Below, piece after piece: positions 51,114 to 59,685 of a stretch of DNA of 64,000 nucleotides. This DNA comes from Pseudarthrobacter siccitolerans. Lineage in GTDB: Bacteria; Actinomycetota; Actinomycetes; Actinomycetales; Micrococcaceae. The stretch covers positions 62,001-126,000 of the forward strand of contig NZ_CAQI01000032.1 in assembly GCF_001046895.1 (NCBI RefSeq). The letters run 5' to 3'. Position numbers and translations under genes: made by a program. Numbering within the stretch: position 1 is the stretch's first letter; each line of letters opens with the position of its first letter. Under the pieces are notes generated by a model. It made no database searches. It had not been told where the DNA came from and saw nothing but the letters and a program-made list of their open reading frames with translations.

Positions 51114-51587
51114 TCAGCTGGCCGCGAAGTGCAGGGGTACCGCCGCACCCTTGCACCCGTCCTGGTTCACACCCGGGCGGTCGATCATCTGAAGCGTTAC
51201 GGTGCCGGTCACGGACTCCCCGGCCTTGATCTCGGTGGCGGTGAAGGACGGTGTGCCGACAGCGAAGTCCGCTGCGGAGCATCCGCTGACGGCGGTCCAG
51301 GTTGCGCCGCCGGTGCCGGCCACAGTGACGGCCATGTTGCTGAGCTTCTGGACGCCGGTGCCCGGGTTGGTCACCGTGAAGGTGGCGGTCTTGACGGGGC
51401 CGTTGGGGGAGAGCGGATCCCCGGCAATGGTGCTGGTGACTGTGAAGTTGGTGGCGGTGCCCGCGGCGGTGGTGGTGTCATGCGTGCCGGTGGCGCTCCA
51501 GTAAGCGAAAGCGGCGCCGCCGCCGATAGCCACCAATGCAACGGTGGTACCGATGATGCGCTTTTTACGTCCTGCTACCTTGCCCAT
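51114..51587 (-). CDS. Small SipW-type signal-peptide protein (TasA/CalY-like)
   Basis: A 157-residue exported protein from ATG 51587 with AGGGG upstream. Signal IIGTTVALVAIGGGAAFAYWSATG matches the SipW-dependent type; the mature domain is a short beta protein with two Cys pairs (GCSAAD, DGCKGA). Members of this class build extracellular fibres in bacilli; here it probably makes a surface fibre or matrix component. No SipW-like peptidase is next to it; the signal peptidase at 14201 is far away. Confidence 0.83.
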   Translation of the reverse strand: MGKVAGRKKRIIGTTVALVAIGGGAAFAYWSATGTHDTTTAAGTATNFTVTSTIAGDPLSPNGPVKTATFTVTNPGTGVQKLSNMAVTVAGTGGATWTAVSGCSAADFAVGTPSFTATEIKAGESVTGTVTLQMIDRPGVNQDGCKGAAVPLHFAAS

Positions 51588-51836
51588 GATGTGCCCCTAA
51601 AAGTTTGTGCGGTGTTCCGCTGAGACCTTTTGAGCCTTAGCGGCTCCGATAGGAATAGCTTGCTGGAGCTGCCTCAAATTACACACGGGTAATCACTCAA
51701 GGTTGGGTCAAAAGTTGATCGACGTTTGCGCAGGTCAGAGCCATTCCGACCGGAGCGCAGGAAGGGGGCTGTCCCCGGAGACCCGGGTGTGCCAGTCTTT
51801 GAAGAGGGGCCGTTTCGCGATGGCAGGAGGACTGTA

Positions 51837-52637
51837 ATGAGGATCGCCTCAGGGCAGTTCAGCGCGGGCAGGGAACCCCGGAAGAACCTGCAGCAGATCG
51901 CCCAGCTGATGCAGGCCGCCGCGTTGGGCAACGCGGACCTGCTGTTGCTTCCGGAGTCCAGCCTCTATGCGAGCAGTGAACCCTCCATCGTCCTCGCGGA
52001 CGTGGCGGAGCCCCTGGACGGCCCTTTTATCAGCGGCATCGCCACACTCGCAAAGTCCCTTAGGCTGCCGGTGGTTGTGGGAACCACCGAGGCCAATCCC
52101 GGCGGCCTTCCGTTCAACACCCTGGTGGCCCTCGACGGCGACGGCGACATCCAGGGCACGTACCGCAAAGTCCACCTCTATGACGCCTTCGGCTACCGCG
52201 AAAGCGACGGCACCAGTCAGGGCATCATCGGGGAGCCGGACCTGCTCTCCTACGGCCAGCTGCGCCTGGGCATGCTTACCTGCTACGACGCGAGGTTCCC
52301 CGAGAGCGCACGCCACCTGGTGGACGCCGGAGCAAACGTCCTGCTCCTGCCCGCCATGTGGATCGTGGGTCCGGGCAAGGAGGACCACTTCATCACCCTG
52401 GTGCGGGCGCGGGCCATCGAGAACACCTCGTACGTTGTCACGGCCAACCAGTGCGGACCGCTGGCCACGGCCTACTCCATGGTGGTGGACCCCTTCGGGG
52501 TGGTGATCGCCAACGCCGGAGAGGCGCCCGGCGTCGTTTTTGCCCAGCTTGAACCCGAGAGGATCGCGGCCGTCCGGACCCGCGTCCCGTCCCTCCGGAA
52601 CCGCCGCTTCAAGGTGGTCCCGGCGGATACGGAATGA
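51837..52637 (+). CDS. Carbon-nitrogen hydrolase (nitrilase superfamily)
   Basis: A 266-residue amidase with the Glu-Lys-Cys triad: LLLLPESSLY, GTYRKVHLYD, LTCYDARFPE. Size and the ARFPE sequence fit amidases acting on deaminated glutathione, omega-amides or related small amides. GGAGG precedes ATG 51837. It is the first of the nitrogen-metabolism genes in this region, 109 bp before the class I amidotransferase. Confidence 0.87.
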   Translation: MRIASGQFSAGREPRKNLQQIAQLMQAAALGNADLLLLPESSLYASSEPSIVLADVAEPLDGPFISGIATLAKSLRLPVVVGTTEANPGGLPFNTLVALDGDGDIQGTYRKVHLYDAFGYRESDGTSQGIIGEPDLLSYGQLRLGMLTCYDARFPESARHLVDAGANVLLLPAMWIVGPGKEDHFITLVRARAIENTSYVVTANQCGPLATAYSMVVDPFGVVIANAGEAPGVVFAQLEPERIAAVRTRVPSLRNRRFKVVPADTE

Positions 52638-52746
52638 ACCCAAAAAGTGTGATCGTCTTGACACGAGGAATTGACGGCGACGAAACATTCCGGGCCCTCC
52701 GCCGCCATAAAATTGTAGGGAGCTAGATCTTCCTGGAGGGACCACA

Positions 52747-53565
52747 GTGCACACCACCGACGCCGCGATGAAACCTGTCATCGGACTCACCACCTACCTC
52801 GAGCAGGCCGGCACCGATGGTTGCGGCACGGTCAGTGCGGCTTTCCTGCCGGAGACGTACCTGAAACCCATCATCGCCGCCGGCGGTATGCCCATCCTCC
52901 TGCCGCCGCAGCCGGTGATGGCAGGCATGGTTGAACTGCTGGTCAGCAGGCTCGACGGCCTGGTTGTTCCCGGCGGCTGGGACGTCAACCCTGCCCTCTA
53001 CGGCCAGGAAGCACACCCCGCGACCGATACACCGCGCCTCGAACGCGACGCCTGGGAGCAGGCCCTTATCCAGGAAGCCATCCACCAGGACGTACCGCTG
53101 CTGTGCATCTGCCGCGGCGAGCAGCTGCTGAACGTAACGCTCGGCGGCAGCCTCCACCAGCACCTGCCGGACGTGATCGGCAACAGCCAGTACCAGCCCG
53201 GCGGCTACACCTTCAACCGCATTCCCGTGGAGGTCAAGGCCGGGTCCCGCCTGGAACAGCTGATCGGCGCCAACCCCGGCCCCGTCCCCGTGTCCCACCA
53301 CCAGGCCGTGGACAAGCTCGGCGAGGGCCTCATCGCCGCTGCCTGGAGCGAGGACCAGGTGGTGGAGGCCATCGAATATCCCGCGGCTACTTTCGCCATG
53401 GGCATCCAGTGGCACCCGGAGGAGCTGCCCGAGGACTTCGGCCTGTTCCGCGGTTTTGTCGAAGCCGCCGCCGCGAAGTTCCTGTCCCGCCTGGTCCCGG
53501 CCACACCGCCGTCGGCCGTCTCCGCAGAAATCAATGCCAGCCTGGCCGGGCCGCCGCTCGGCTGA
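52747..53565 (+). CDS. PuuD-like class I glutamine amidotransferase (gamma-glutamyl hydrolase)
   Basis: A 272-residue class I GATase: nucleophile in LLCICRGEQLLNV (Cys near 120), catalytic His/Glu in IQWHPEE. The pattern IGLTTYLEQ... VVPGGWDVNPALYG matches gamma-glutamyl-GABA hydrolases (PuuD), which cut gamma-glutamyl amides in polyamine degradation. GTG 52747 follows GGAGG. It precedes a GCS2-type gamma-glutamyl ligase and a lysine/ornithine decarboxylase-like gene, giving a coherent gamma-glutamyl-amine theme. Confidence 0.87.
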   Translation: MHTTDAAMKPVIGLTTYLEQAGTDGCGTVSAAFLPETYLKPIIAAGGMPILLPPQPVMAGMVELLVSRLDGLVVPGGWDVNPALYGQEAHPATDTPRLERDAWEQALIQEAIHQDVPLLCICRGEQLLNVTLGGSLHQHLPDVIGNSQYQPGGYTFNRIPVEVKAGSRLEQLIGANPGPVPVSHHQAVDKLGEGLIAAAWSEDQVVEAIEYPAATFAMGIQWHPEELPEDFGLFRGFVEAAAAKFLSRLVPATPPSAVSAEINASLAGPPLG

Positions 53566-53594
53566 CGCGCAAACTTCCCCTCAAAGGAGCAATA

Positions 53595-53643
53595 GAACCG
53601 CCCCGAAACCGCGCATCCACCCGCGTGGCTTTCGGGGCGGTTC
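53595..53643 (+). terminator. Terminator after the amidotransferase gene
   Basis: Arms GAACCGCCCCGAAA and TTTCGGGGCGGTTC (53595-53608 and 53630-53643) with a 21-nt interior that also partly pairs, followed by TTTGC. Confidence 0.8.
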
Positions 53644-53670
53644 TTTGCATTGCAGCTTGCGGAGCATAAA

Positions 53671-53682
53671 TAAGCATGCTTA
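53671..53682 (+). promoter_or_regulatory. Palindrome in the promoter of the GCS2 operon
   Basis: TAAGCATGCTTA is a perfect 12-bp dyad followed by GTATGTTTTAGAC. It lies about 60 bp before the small ORF and could be an operator over a TAGTAT-like -10. Confidence 0.4.
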
Positions 53683-53743
53683 GTATGTTTTAGACACTGA
53701 GGTTAAGCCAAACGCTTCATGGGTTTTGAACCAGGGAGCAGAA

Positions 53744-53827
53744 ATGGCTGGTATCCGTAACGATGTTCTTTTTGTCCGCGGACTCTTTCCCATCGGGGGA
53801 GTGGCCGGTTCGAAGGGGCAGCTGTGA
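53744..53827 (+). CDS. 27-codon leader ORF overlapping the GCS2 gene
   Basis: ATG 53744 with AGGGAG upstream, stop TGA 53825-53827 overlapping ATG 53827 (TGATG). The peptide, starting MAGIRNDVLFVRGLF, has no known relatives. Good initiation signals and the exact junction suggest translation coupling or an attenuator-type uORF rather than chance. Confidence 0.5.
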   Translation: MAGIRNDVLFVRGLFPIGGVAGSKGQL

Positions 53828-54960
53828 TGCGCCGGGTAGGTGTTGAGGAAGAGTTCCTCATCGTGGATAACGCGGACGGGCATGCTGTGCCGCTCGGCGA
53901 CCTCCTGGAACGCCTCAATGATGACGACGGGCTGAGCCGCGAGATGAAGCAGGAACAAATCGAGACCTGCACCCTGCCGAGGATCAGCCTGGACGAGCTG
54001 GCGCAGGACATTACACTGCGCCGGGCCAGCGCAGACGCAACGGCCCGTGCAGTAGGGGCACGGTCCGTAGCCCTTGCCACCTCACCCCTTCCCGTGAAAT
54101 CCACCACCAGCCCCGGCGTCCGGTACGAGCGGATGATCGAGCGGTTTGGCCTCACTGCTGTGGAGCAGCTGACCTGCGGCTGCCACGTGCATGTAGAGGT
54201 TGAGTCGGACGAGGAAGGCGTTGCCGTCCTGGACCGGATCCGGATCTGGCTGCCGGTCCTGATGGCCATCACAGCAAATTCGCCTTACTGGAATGCCACG
54301 GACTCCGGATACGCAAGCTACCGCTCCCAGGCATGGAACCGGTGGCCCACCGCAGGGCCCTGCGAGATCTTCGGATCGGCCGCGGCCTACCACCGCCAGG
54401 TCAACGAGATCCTCGCTTCCGGAGTCCTGCTGGACAGGGGACAAATCTACTTTGACGCCCGGCTCAGCCACCGCCATCCCACCGTTGAAGTGCGGGTGGG
54501 GGATGTATGCCTGTTTGCCGACGACGCCGTCCTCCTGGCCGGCCTGGTGCGGGGCCTGGTGGAAACGGCGGCCAGGCAATGGCGTGATGGCGTGCCTCCC
54601 GCCCCTGTCTCTGCCACACAATTGCGGCTTGCCTCCTGGCAGGCGGGCCGCTTCGGGCTCGACGGCGACTTGCTGGACCCGCTCACCGGCAGCCCCCGGC
54701 CCGCCTTCGAGGTGGCCATGGCGCTGCTGGACCACGTCCAGGCCGCGCTGAAGAGCCAGGGCGAATTCGACGTTGTGGAGTCCTTGCTGTTCCAGGTGTT
54801 GACCAGGGGCACCGGCGCTGCCCGCCAGCGGGCCGCCTTCGCCGAGACGGGCAGTCTGTGTGGTGTCATTGCCGACGCCATCCGGATCAGCAGTCTGCCA
54901 ACCACACCGCTCCACACGCTGAGGGGTTTGCCGCTGCTGGCCACCGACCAGAGTTCCTAG
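53827..54960 (+). CDS. YbdK-type carboxylate-amine ligase (GCS2 family)
   Basis: A 377-residue ATP-dependent gamma-glutamyl ligase-like protein: VGVEEEFLIVD at the N-terminus, EQIETCT, CGCHVHVEV, FDARLSHRHPTVEVRVGD. This is the family of EgtA/YbdK and plant-type GshA, which join the gamma-carboxyl of glutamate to an amine. ATG 53827 (the TGATG junction) is preferred to GTG 53824. It heads a tight operon with a PLP decarboxylase (20 bp), an NAGGN-type amidotransferase (24 bp) and an M20 peptidase (3 bp), so its amine partner may be the decarboxylase product or an amino acid. Confidence 0.87.
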   Translation: MRRVGVEEEFLIVDNADGHAVPLGDLLERLNDDDGLSREMKQEQIETCTLPRISLDELAQDITLRRASADATARAVGARSVALATSPLPVKSTTSPGVRYERMIERFGLTAVEQLTCGCHVHVEVESDEEGVAVLDRIRIWLPVLMAITANSPYWNATDSGYASYRSQAWNRWPTAGPCEIFGSAAAYHRQVNEILASGVLLDRGQIYFDARLSHRHPTVEVRVGDVCLFADDAVLLAGLVRGLVETAARQWRDGVPPAPVSATQLRLASWQAGRFGLDGDLLDPLTGSPRPAFEVAMALLDHVQAALKSQGEFDVVESLLFQVLTRGTGAARQRAAFAETGSLCGVIADAIRISSLPTTPLHTLRGLPLLATDQSS

Positions 54961-54980
54961 ATAACGATCCAGGAGGACAC

Positions 54981-56459
54981 ATGGACCAGAACGAAACACC
55001 GGTGCTTGATGCACTGGCCGAACACCAGAAACTGGACAGGTACGGTTTCACACCCCCGGCGCACCGCCAGGGCCGCGGCGTCGACCCACGCGTCCTGGAG
55101 GTGCTGGGCGGGCAAAGCTTCAAGTCCGACGTCGTTGCCTCCTCTGGCCTGGACGACCGGAAGTCCTCCAACGGCTACCTGTCCAAAGCCGAGCAGCTGA
55201 TGGCCGAGGCCGTGGGCGCGGACAAAGCCTTCTTCACCACCTGCGGCAGTTCACTGTCCGTCAAGGCAGCCATCCTCGCGGTCACCCGCGGCGAAGGTGA
55301 ACTCCTGATCGGCCGGGACGCGCACAAGTCAGTGGTCTCGGGGCTGGTGCTCTCCGGGCTCCAGCCGCGCTGGATCAAGCCGCGGTGGGACAACGAGCTG
55401 AAACTGGCCCATCCGCCGTCACCCGAGGCGGTGGAGGAGATGTGGCAGCGGTACCCGGACGCTTCCGCTGCGCTGATTGTCAGCCCCACCCCCTACGGCA
55501 CCTGCGCGGACCTGGAGGCCATCGTGGAGATCTGCCACAAGCGGGGCAAACCGCTGATCGTCGATGAGGCCTGGGGGGCGCAGCTGCCCTTCCACCCGGA
55601 CACCCCCACCTGGGCCATGTCCGCGGGCGCGGACATCTGCGTGGTCAGCGTCCACAAGATGGGGCTGGGCTTCGAGCAGGGCTCCATGTTCCACCTCCAG
55701 GGCAACCTGGTGGACCCGGTCCGCCTGAACCAGTGCGCCGACGTTTTGTCCACCACCAGCGCAAACGTCCTGCTGTACGCGGCGATGGACGGCTGGCGCC
55801 GGCAGATGGTGCAGGACGGCAAGGCCCTGATCGACAAGGCCCTGGAGCTGGCCAAAGGACTCCGGCGGGACATTGAGGCGCTCCCCGGGCTGCATGTCCT
55901 CGAAGACGAACTGGTCCATGCCGAGGCCTCGCATGATCTGGACATCCTCCACATCATGATCGACGTTTCCAGGCTGGGCATCAGCGGGTTCCAGGCAACG
56001 GACTGGCTCCGTGAAAACTGCCGCATCGACATGGGCACAACAGACCACCGCCGCACAGAGGCCGTCATCTCGATCTCCGACGACGACGGGACGGCGGAGC
56101 GTCTTCTGGCCGGGCTCCGTGCACTCACTGAAGCCGCCCCGGACCTGCCCCGGCCGCCCGCCGTCGTCATCCCCGATGAGGAGGACCTCTACCTGGAGAC
56201 GGCGATGCTGCCCCGGGACGCGTTCTTCGGGCCGGTGGAAGTCATCCCGTGCGAGGAAGCACCCGGCCGCATCGCCGCGGAAATGGCCACGCCCTACCCG
56301 CCCGGCATCCCGCTCCTGCTGCCGGGCGAACGGATCAACCAGGCCGCCATCGACTATCTCAGGAGCGGCGTGGAGGCAGGCATGGTCCTGCCCGATCCCG
56401 CCGATCCAACACTGAAAACCATCAGGGTGGTCCGCGAAGAACCACACCGATCGCAGTAA
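54981..56459 (+). CDS. PLP-dependent Orn/Lys/Arg decarboxylase
   Basis: A 492-residue fold-type I decarboxylase of the short Bacillus-like class: FTTCGSSLSVKAAILA, ALIVSPTPYGTCADLEAI, VDEAWGAQLPFHP and the PLP lysine in VVSVHKMGLG (Lys226). Substrate is lysine, ornithine or arginine by family. AGGAGG precedes ATG 54981. The surrounding gamma-glutamyl ligase, PuuD-like hydrolase and amidotransferase point to a gamma-glutamylated diamine or related small molecule. Confidence 0.86.
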   Translation: MDQNETPVLDALAEHQKLDRYGFTPPAHRQGRGVDPRVLEVLGGQSFKSDVVASSGLDDRKSSNGYLSKAEQLMAEAVGADKAFFTTCGSSLSVKAAILAVTRGEGELLIGRDAHKSVVSGLVLSGLQPRWIKPRWDNELKLAHPPSPEAVEEMWQRYPDASAALIVSPTPYGTCADLEAIVEICHKRGKPLIVDEAWGAQLPFHPDTPTWAMSAGADICVVSVHKMGLGFEQGSMFHLQGNLVDPVRLNQCADVLSTTSANVLLYAAMDGWRRQMVQDGKALIDKALELAKGLRRDIEALPGLHVLEDELVHAEASHDLDILHIMIDVSRLGISGFQATDWLRENCRIDMGTTDHRRTEAVISISDDDGTAERLLAGLRALTEAAPDLPRPPAVVIPDEEDLYLETAMLPRDAFFGPVEVIPCEEAPGRIAAEMATPYPPGIPLLLPGERINQAAIDYLRSGVEAGMVLPDPADPTLKTIRVVREEPHRSQ

Positions 56460-56483
56460 ATCGCAAGGAACGAGGACAGCAGC

Positions 56484-58262
56484 ATGTGCGGTATAGCCGG
56501 CGAAATCGCCTTCAACGGAAGACAGGCCTCCACGGAGGCCGTCCTGGACATCATGGGGGCAATGACGTCGAGGGGACCGGACGGACGGGGAACATGGGAG
56601 GCGGGCTGGGTTGCACTGGGGCATCAGCGGCTCAGCATCATCGACCTCTCGGAGGCCGGTGCCCAGCCCATGGTGGACGACGGAGGCCTGACCATCACGT
56701 TCAACGGCTGCATCTACAACTACAAGGAACTACGCCGGGAACTCGAACCCGAGTTCACCTTCCGGTCCACCAGCGACACGGAAGTGATCCTGAAGGCCTA
56801 CCGGAAATGGGGCGACGACTTCGTCCACCACCTGGTGGGAATGTTCGCCATCGCGCTGTACGATCCGCGGCGGCACGAAGTCCTCCTGGTCCGGGACCGG
56901 CTGGGCATCAAACCGGTGTACGTCTCGCACCTGCACGGCAGGCTTCGCTTCGCGTCCAGCCTTCCGGCGCTGGTGGCCTCCGGCGGGATCGACACCTCCA
57001 TCGACGAGGTGGCACTGCACCATTACCTGAGTTGGCACTCGATCGTACCGGCGCCCCGGACCATCCTGGCCGGCGTCCAGAAGCTGCCGGCGGCCACCAT
57101 CCGGACCATCCGCCCGGACGGGACCTGGCGCGACCGCGAGTACTGGAAGCCTTCCTACACGCGGAAGGCGGAGCACGCGGGCTGGTCCGCCGCGGACTGG
57201 CAGGACGCGGTCCGCGAGTCACTCAAAACAGCAGTACGGCGGCGGATGGTGGCCGATGTGCCGGTGGGTGTCCTTCTCTCCGGGGGACTGGATTCAAGCC
57301 TGCTGGTTGCGCTGCTCGCGGAGGAGGGCCAGCACGGGCTCTCGACGTTCAGTATCGGGTTCGACGGCGCCGGCGGGGATTCCGGGAACGAGTTCGCCTA
57401 CTCCGACCTCGTGGCGCGGGAATTCGGCACGCGGCATGAGCAGCTGCACGTCAGCACCTCCGAATTCGCACCCTCCATTGCCGGGGCAGTGGGGGCGATG
57501 TCCGAACCGATGGCCAGCCACGACGTGACGGCCTTCCACCTGCTGTGCCGGACGGTGACGGAACACGTGAAGGTGGTGCAGTGCGGCCAGGGCGCCGACG
57601 AGGTATTCGGCGGGTATGCGTACCACCAGCCGCTTGCGTCCGTGGGCCGTGCCCGGGCTCTGCCGGCTTTCTCGGCGGGTTTTGTGGACCACAGCCATGA
57701 GGAGCTCCTGAACATCCTGGAACCCGAGTGGTACTGCGGCCCGGATGTGAGCAATGAGGTTCTGGCCGCCAACCTGCAGGCTCCAGGAGCGGAGACTGCC
57801 CTGGATGCGGTGCTCCGGCTGGACACGCACCTGCTCATGGTGGACGACCCCGTTAAGCGTCTGGACAACATGAGCATGGCCTGGGGCATCGAGGCCCGTG
57901 TCCCGTTCCTGGACCATGAACTGGTGGAACTCGCCGCCGCCTGCCCGCCGGAGCTGAAGGCGTCGCAGGGCGGGAAGGGGATCCTGAAGGACCTTGGCCG
58001 GCAGCTGCTTCCGGCCGCGGTGGTGGACCGGCCCAAGGGCTACTTCCCCGTTCCGGCACTCCGGCACCTGGAAGAACCCTTCATCAGCCTGGTGCGCGAA
58101 GCCCTGCATGCGCCGGAGGCCAAGCAGCGCGGTCTCTTCCAGCCCGCGTACCTCGACGGGCTCCTGGCCAACCCCAACATGCAGCGGACCCCCGTGAACA
58201 GCAACGTGCTCTGGCAGCTGGCGCTGCTGGAAATGTGGCTCCAGCAGCACGGGGTGGGCTAA
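56484..58262 (+). CDS. Asparagine-synthetase-like amidotransferase of the N-acetylglutaminylglutamine amide type
   Basis: A 592-residue class II glutamine amidotransferase: Cys2 nucleophile (MCGIAGE), RGPDGRGTW, NGCIYNY and RLSIIDLSEAGAQPM in the N-terminal domain, then the synthetase domain with LLSGGLDSS. The sequence pattern ASSLPALVASGGIDTSIDEVALHHYLSWHSIVPAP and EPMASHDVTAFHLL, QCGQGADEVFGGY is that of the trio family that amidates the dipeptide osmolyte N-acetylglutaminylglutamine (NAGGN). The usual acetyltransferase-ligase partner is absent; a GCS2 ligase and PLP decarboxylase stand in its place. Confidence 0.88.
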   Translation: MCGIAGEIAFNGRQASTEAVLDIMGAMTSRGPDGRGTWEAGWVALGHQRLSIIDLSEAGAQPMVDDGGLTITFNGCIYNYKELRRELEPEFTFRSTSDTEVILKAYRKWGDDFVHHLVGMFAIALYDPRRHEVLLVRDRLGIKPVYVSHLHGRLRFASSLPALVASGGIDTSIDEVALHHYLSWHSIVPAPRTILAGVQKLPAATIRTIRPDGTWRDREYWKPSYTRKAEHAGWSAADWQDAVRESLKTAVRRRMVADVPVGVLLSGGLDSSLLVALLAEEGQHGLSTFSIGFDGAGGDSGNEFAYSDLVAREFGTRHEQLHVSTSEFAPSIAGAVGAMSEPMASHDVTAFHLLCRTVTEHVKVVQCGQGADEVFGGYAYHQPLASVGRARALPAFSAGFVDHSHEELLNILEPEWYCGPDVSNEVLAANLQAPGAETALDAVLRLDTHLLMVDDPVKRLDNMSMAWGIEARVPFLDHELVELAAACPPELKASQGGKGILKDLGRQLLPAAVVDRPKGYFPVPALRHLEEPFISLVREALHAPEAKQRGLFQPAYLDGLLANPNMQRTPVNSNVLWQLALLEMWLQQHGVG

Positions 58263-58265
58263 GCC

Positions 58266-59660
58266 TTGGCCCGGCTTCCTGCCTCCACCTCCCTGTTGGC
58301 CCCGCTCCGGCAAGCGGTGCGCGCGGACTTTCCTGCCGCCGTCTGCCACTTGTCGGAGCTGGTGCGGATTCCCGCGATGGCCTGGGACTCCTTCGACCCC
58401 GCCGAACTGGACAAGGCCGCGCGGCACGTGGCGGGACTGATGCACCAGGCCGGGATTGCCGACGTCGACATCCTGCAGGCTCCCCGGCCGGACGGTGCGC
58501 CGGGGGCGCCCGCGGTGGTGGGGCGCAGGCCCGCCCGCAACGGCAGGCCGACCATCCTGCTGTACGCGCACTACGACGTCCAGCCGGCCGGGGACATCGC
58601 CTTGTGGGAGAGCCCGCCGTTTGAGGCGGTGGAGCGGGACGGCCGGCTGTGGGGCAGGGGAGTGGCGGACAACAAGGCGGGGGTAATGCTGCACCTGGCC
58701 GCCCTCCGGAACGTGCTGCAGGTCCTCGGGGACGATCTTGACCTCGGCGTGACGGTGTTCATTGATGGTGAGGAAGAAGCCGGTTCACCGTCGCTTCCCC
58801 TTCTGCTTCAACAGCACGGAGACCTGCTGCACGCCGATGTGCTGGTGGTGGCCGACTCCGGAAACTGGAAGGTGGGGGTCCCGGCGCTGACCACCAGCCT
58901 GCGCGGGCTGGTCCTGGGCACCATCGAGGTGCGGGTGCTGGACCACGCGCTCCACTCGGGCACGTACGGCGGACCGCTGCTGGATGCGGTGACTGTGCTC
59001 TCACGGCTGATTGCCACGCTGCATCACGACGACGGGAGCGTTGCCGTGGCGGGGCTGCTTTCCTCTGAAACGCCCGGGCCGTCGCTGTCTGAAGAGGAGT
59101 TCCGGGCCGATTCCGGCGTGAGGCCCGGGGTGCCGCTGGTTGGCTCGGGATCCTTGACGTCGCGGCTGTGGACCAAGCCGGCGCTGGCGGTGATCGGGAT
59201 GGACGTCCCTTCGGTGGCACTGTCCTCGGACACGCTGCAGCCGGTGGCACGGGCCAAGTTCAGCCTCAGCCTGGCGCCGTCGACGGATACGGCAGCTGCC
59301 ATGGAAGCGGTCCGCCGGCATGTGGAGAAACACACTCCCTTCGGTGCGGACGTGACCTTTACGCCCGCGGGCCGGACCGAGGGCTTCGCCGGCGACGCGT
59401 CCTCGCCTGCTGCGACGGCCATGCTTGCGGCGATGGAGGAGACGTGGGGAGTGGCCGCGGTCTGCATGGGGGTGGGCGGCTCTATTCCCGCGGTCAACAT
59501 CCTGACCAGGCTGTACCCGCGGGCCGAGGTCCTCATCACTGGTGCCGAGGATCCGGATTCCCGCGCGCACGGGGCGAACGAGTCGATCCACCTGGGCGAC
59601 TTCGAAAACGCCATACTCGCCGAGGCCGTCTTGATTGCCCGGCTTAATTCCCCGGACTGA
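58266..59660 (+). CDS. M20 family metallopeptidase/dipeptidase
   Basis: A 464-residue zinc dipeptidase-like protein: LLYAHYDVQPAGD (first metal His/Asp), GRGVADNKAGV, FIDGEEEAGSPSLPLL, and GASSPAATAML... with the late HGANESIHL histidine. The M20 dimerisation domain is about 205-340. Such enzymes cut di- and tripeptides or N-acyl amino acids. The start is TTG 58266, 3 bp after the amidotransferase stop and preceded by GGGGTGGG, so it is co-translated. It takes the place of the M42 peptidase of canonical NAGGN clusters. Confidence 0.86.
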   Translation: MARLPASTSLLAPLRQAVRADFPAAVCHLSELVRIPAMAWDSFDPAELDKAARHVAGLMHQAGIADVDILQAPRPDGAPGAPAVVGRRPARNGRPTILLYAHYDVQPAGDIALWESPPFEAVERDGRLWGRGVADNKAGVMLHLAALRNVLQVLGDDLDLGVTVFIDGEEEAGSPSLPLLLQQHGDLLHADVLVVADSGNWKVGVPALTTSLRGLVLGTIEVRVLDHALHSGTYGGPLLDAVTVLSRLIATLHHDDGSVAVAGLLSSETPGPSLSEEEFRADSGVRPGVPLVGSGSLTSRLWTKPALAVIGMDVPSVALSSDTLQPVARAKFSLSLAPSTDTAAAMEAVRRHVEKHTPFGADVTFTPAGRTEGFAGDASSPAATAMLAAMEETWGVAAVCMGVGGSIPAVNILTRLYPRAEVLITGAEDPDSRAHGANESIHLGDFENAILAEAVLIARLNSPD

Positions 59661-59685
59661 CCTTGCCCTCTCCCGGGAAGACCTG

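Noticed and set aside
57294..58694. 466-codon open frame on the - strand opposite the amidotransferase and M20 genes
   Set aside because: Overlaps two genes with intact active-site motifs and contains no recognisable domain.
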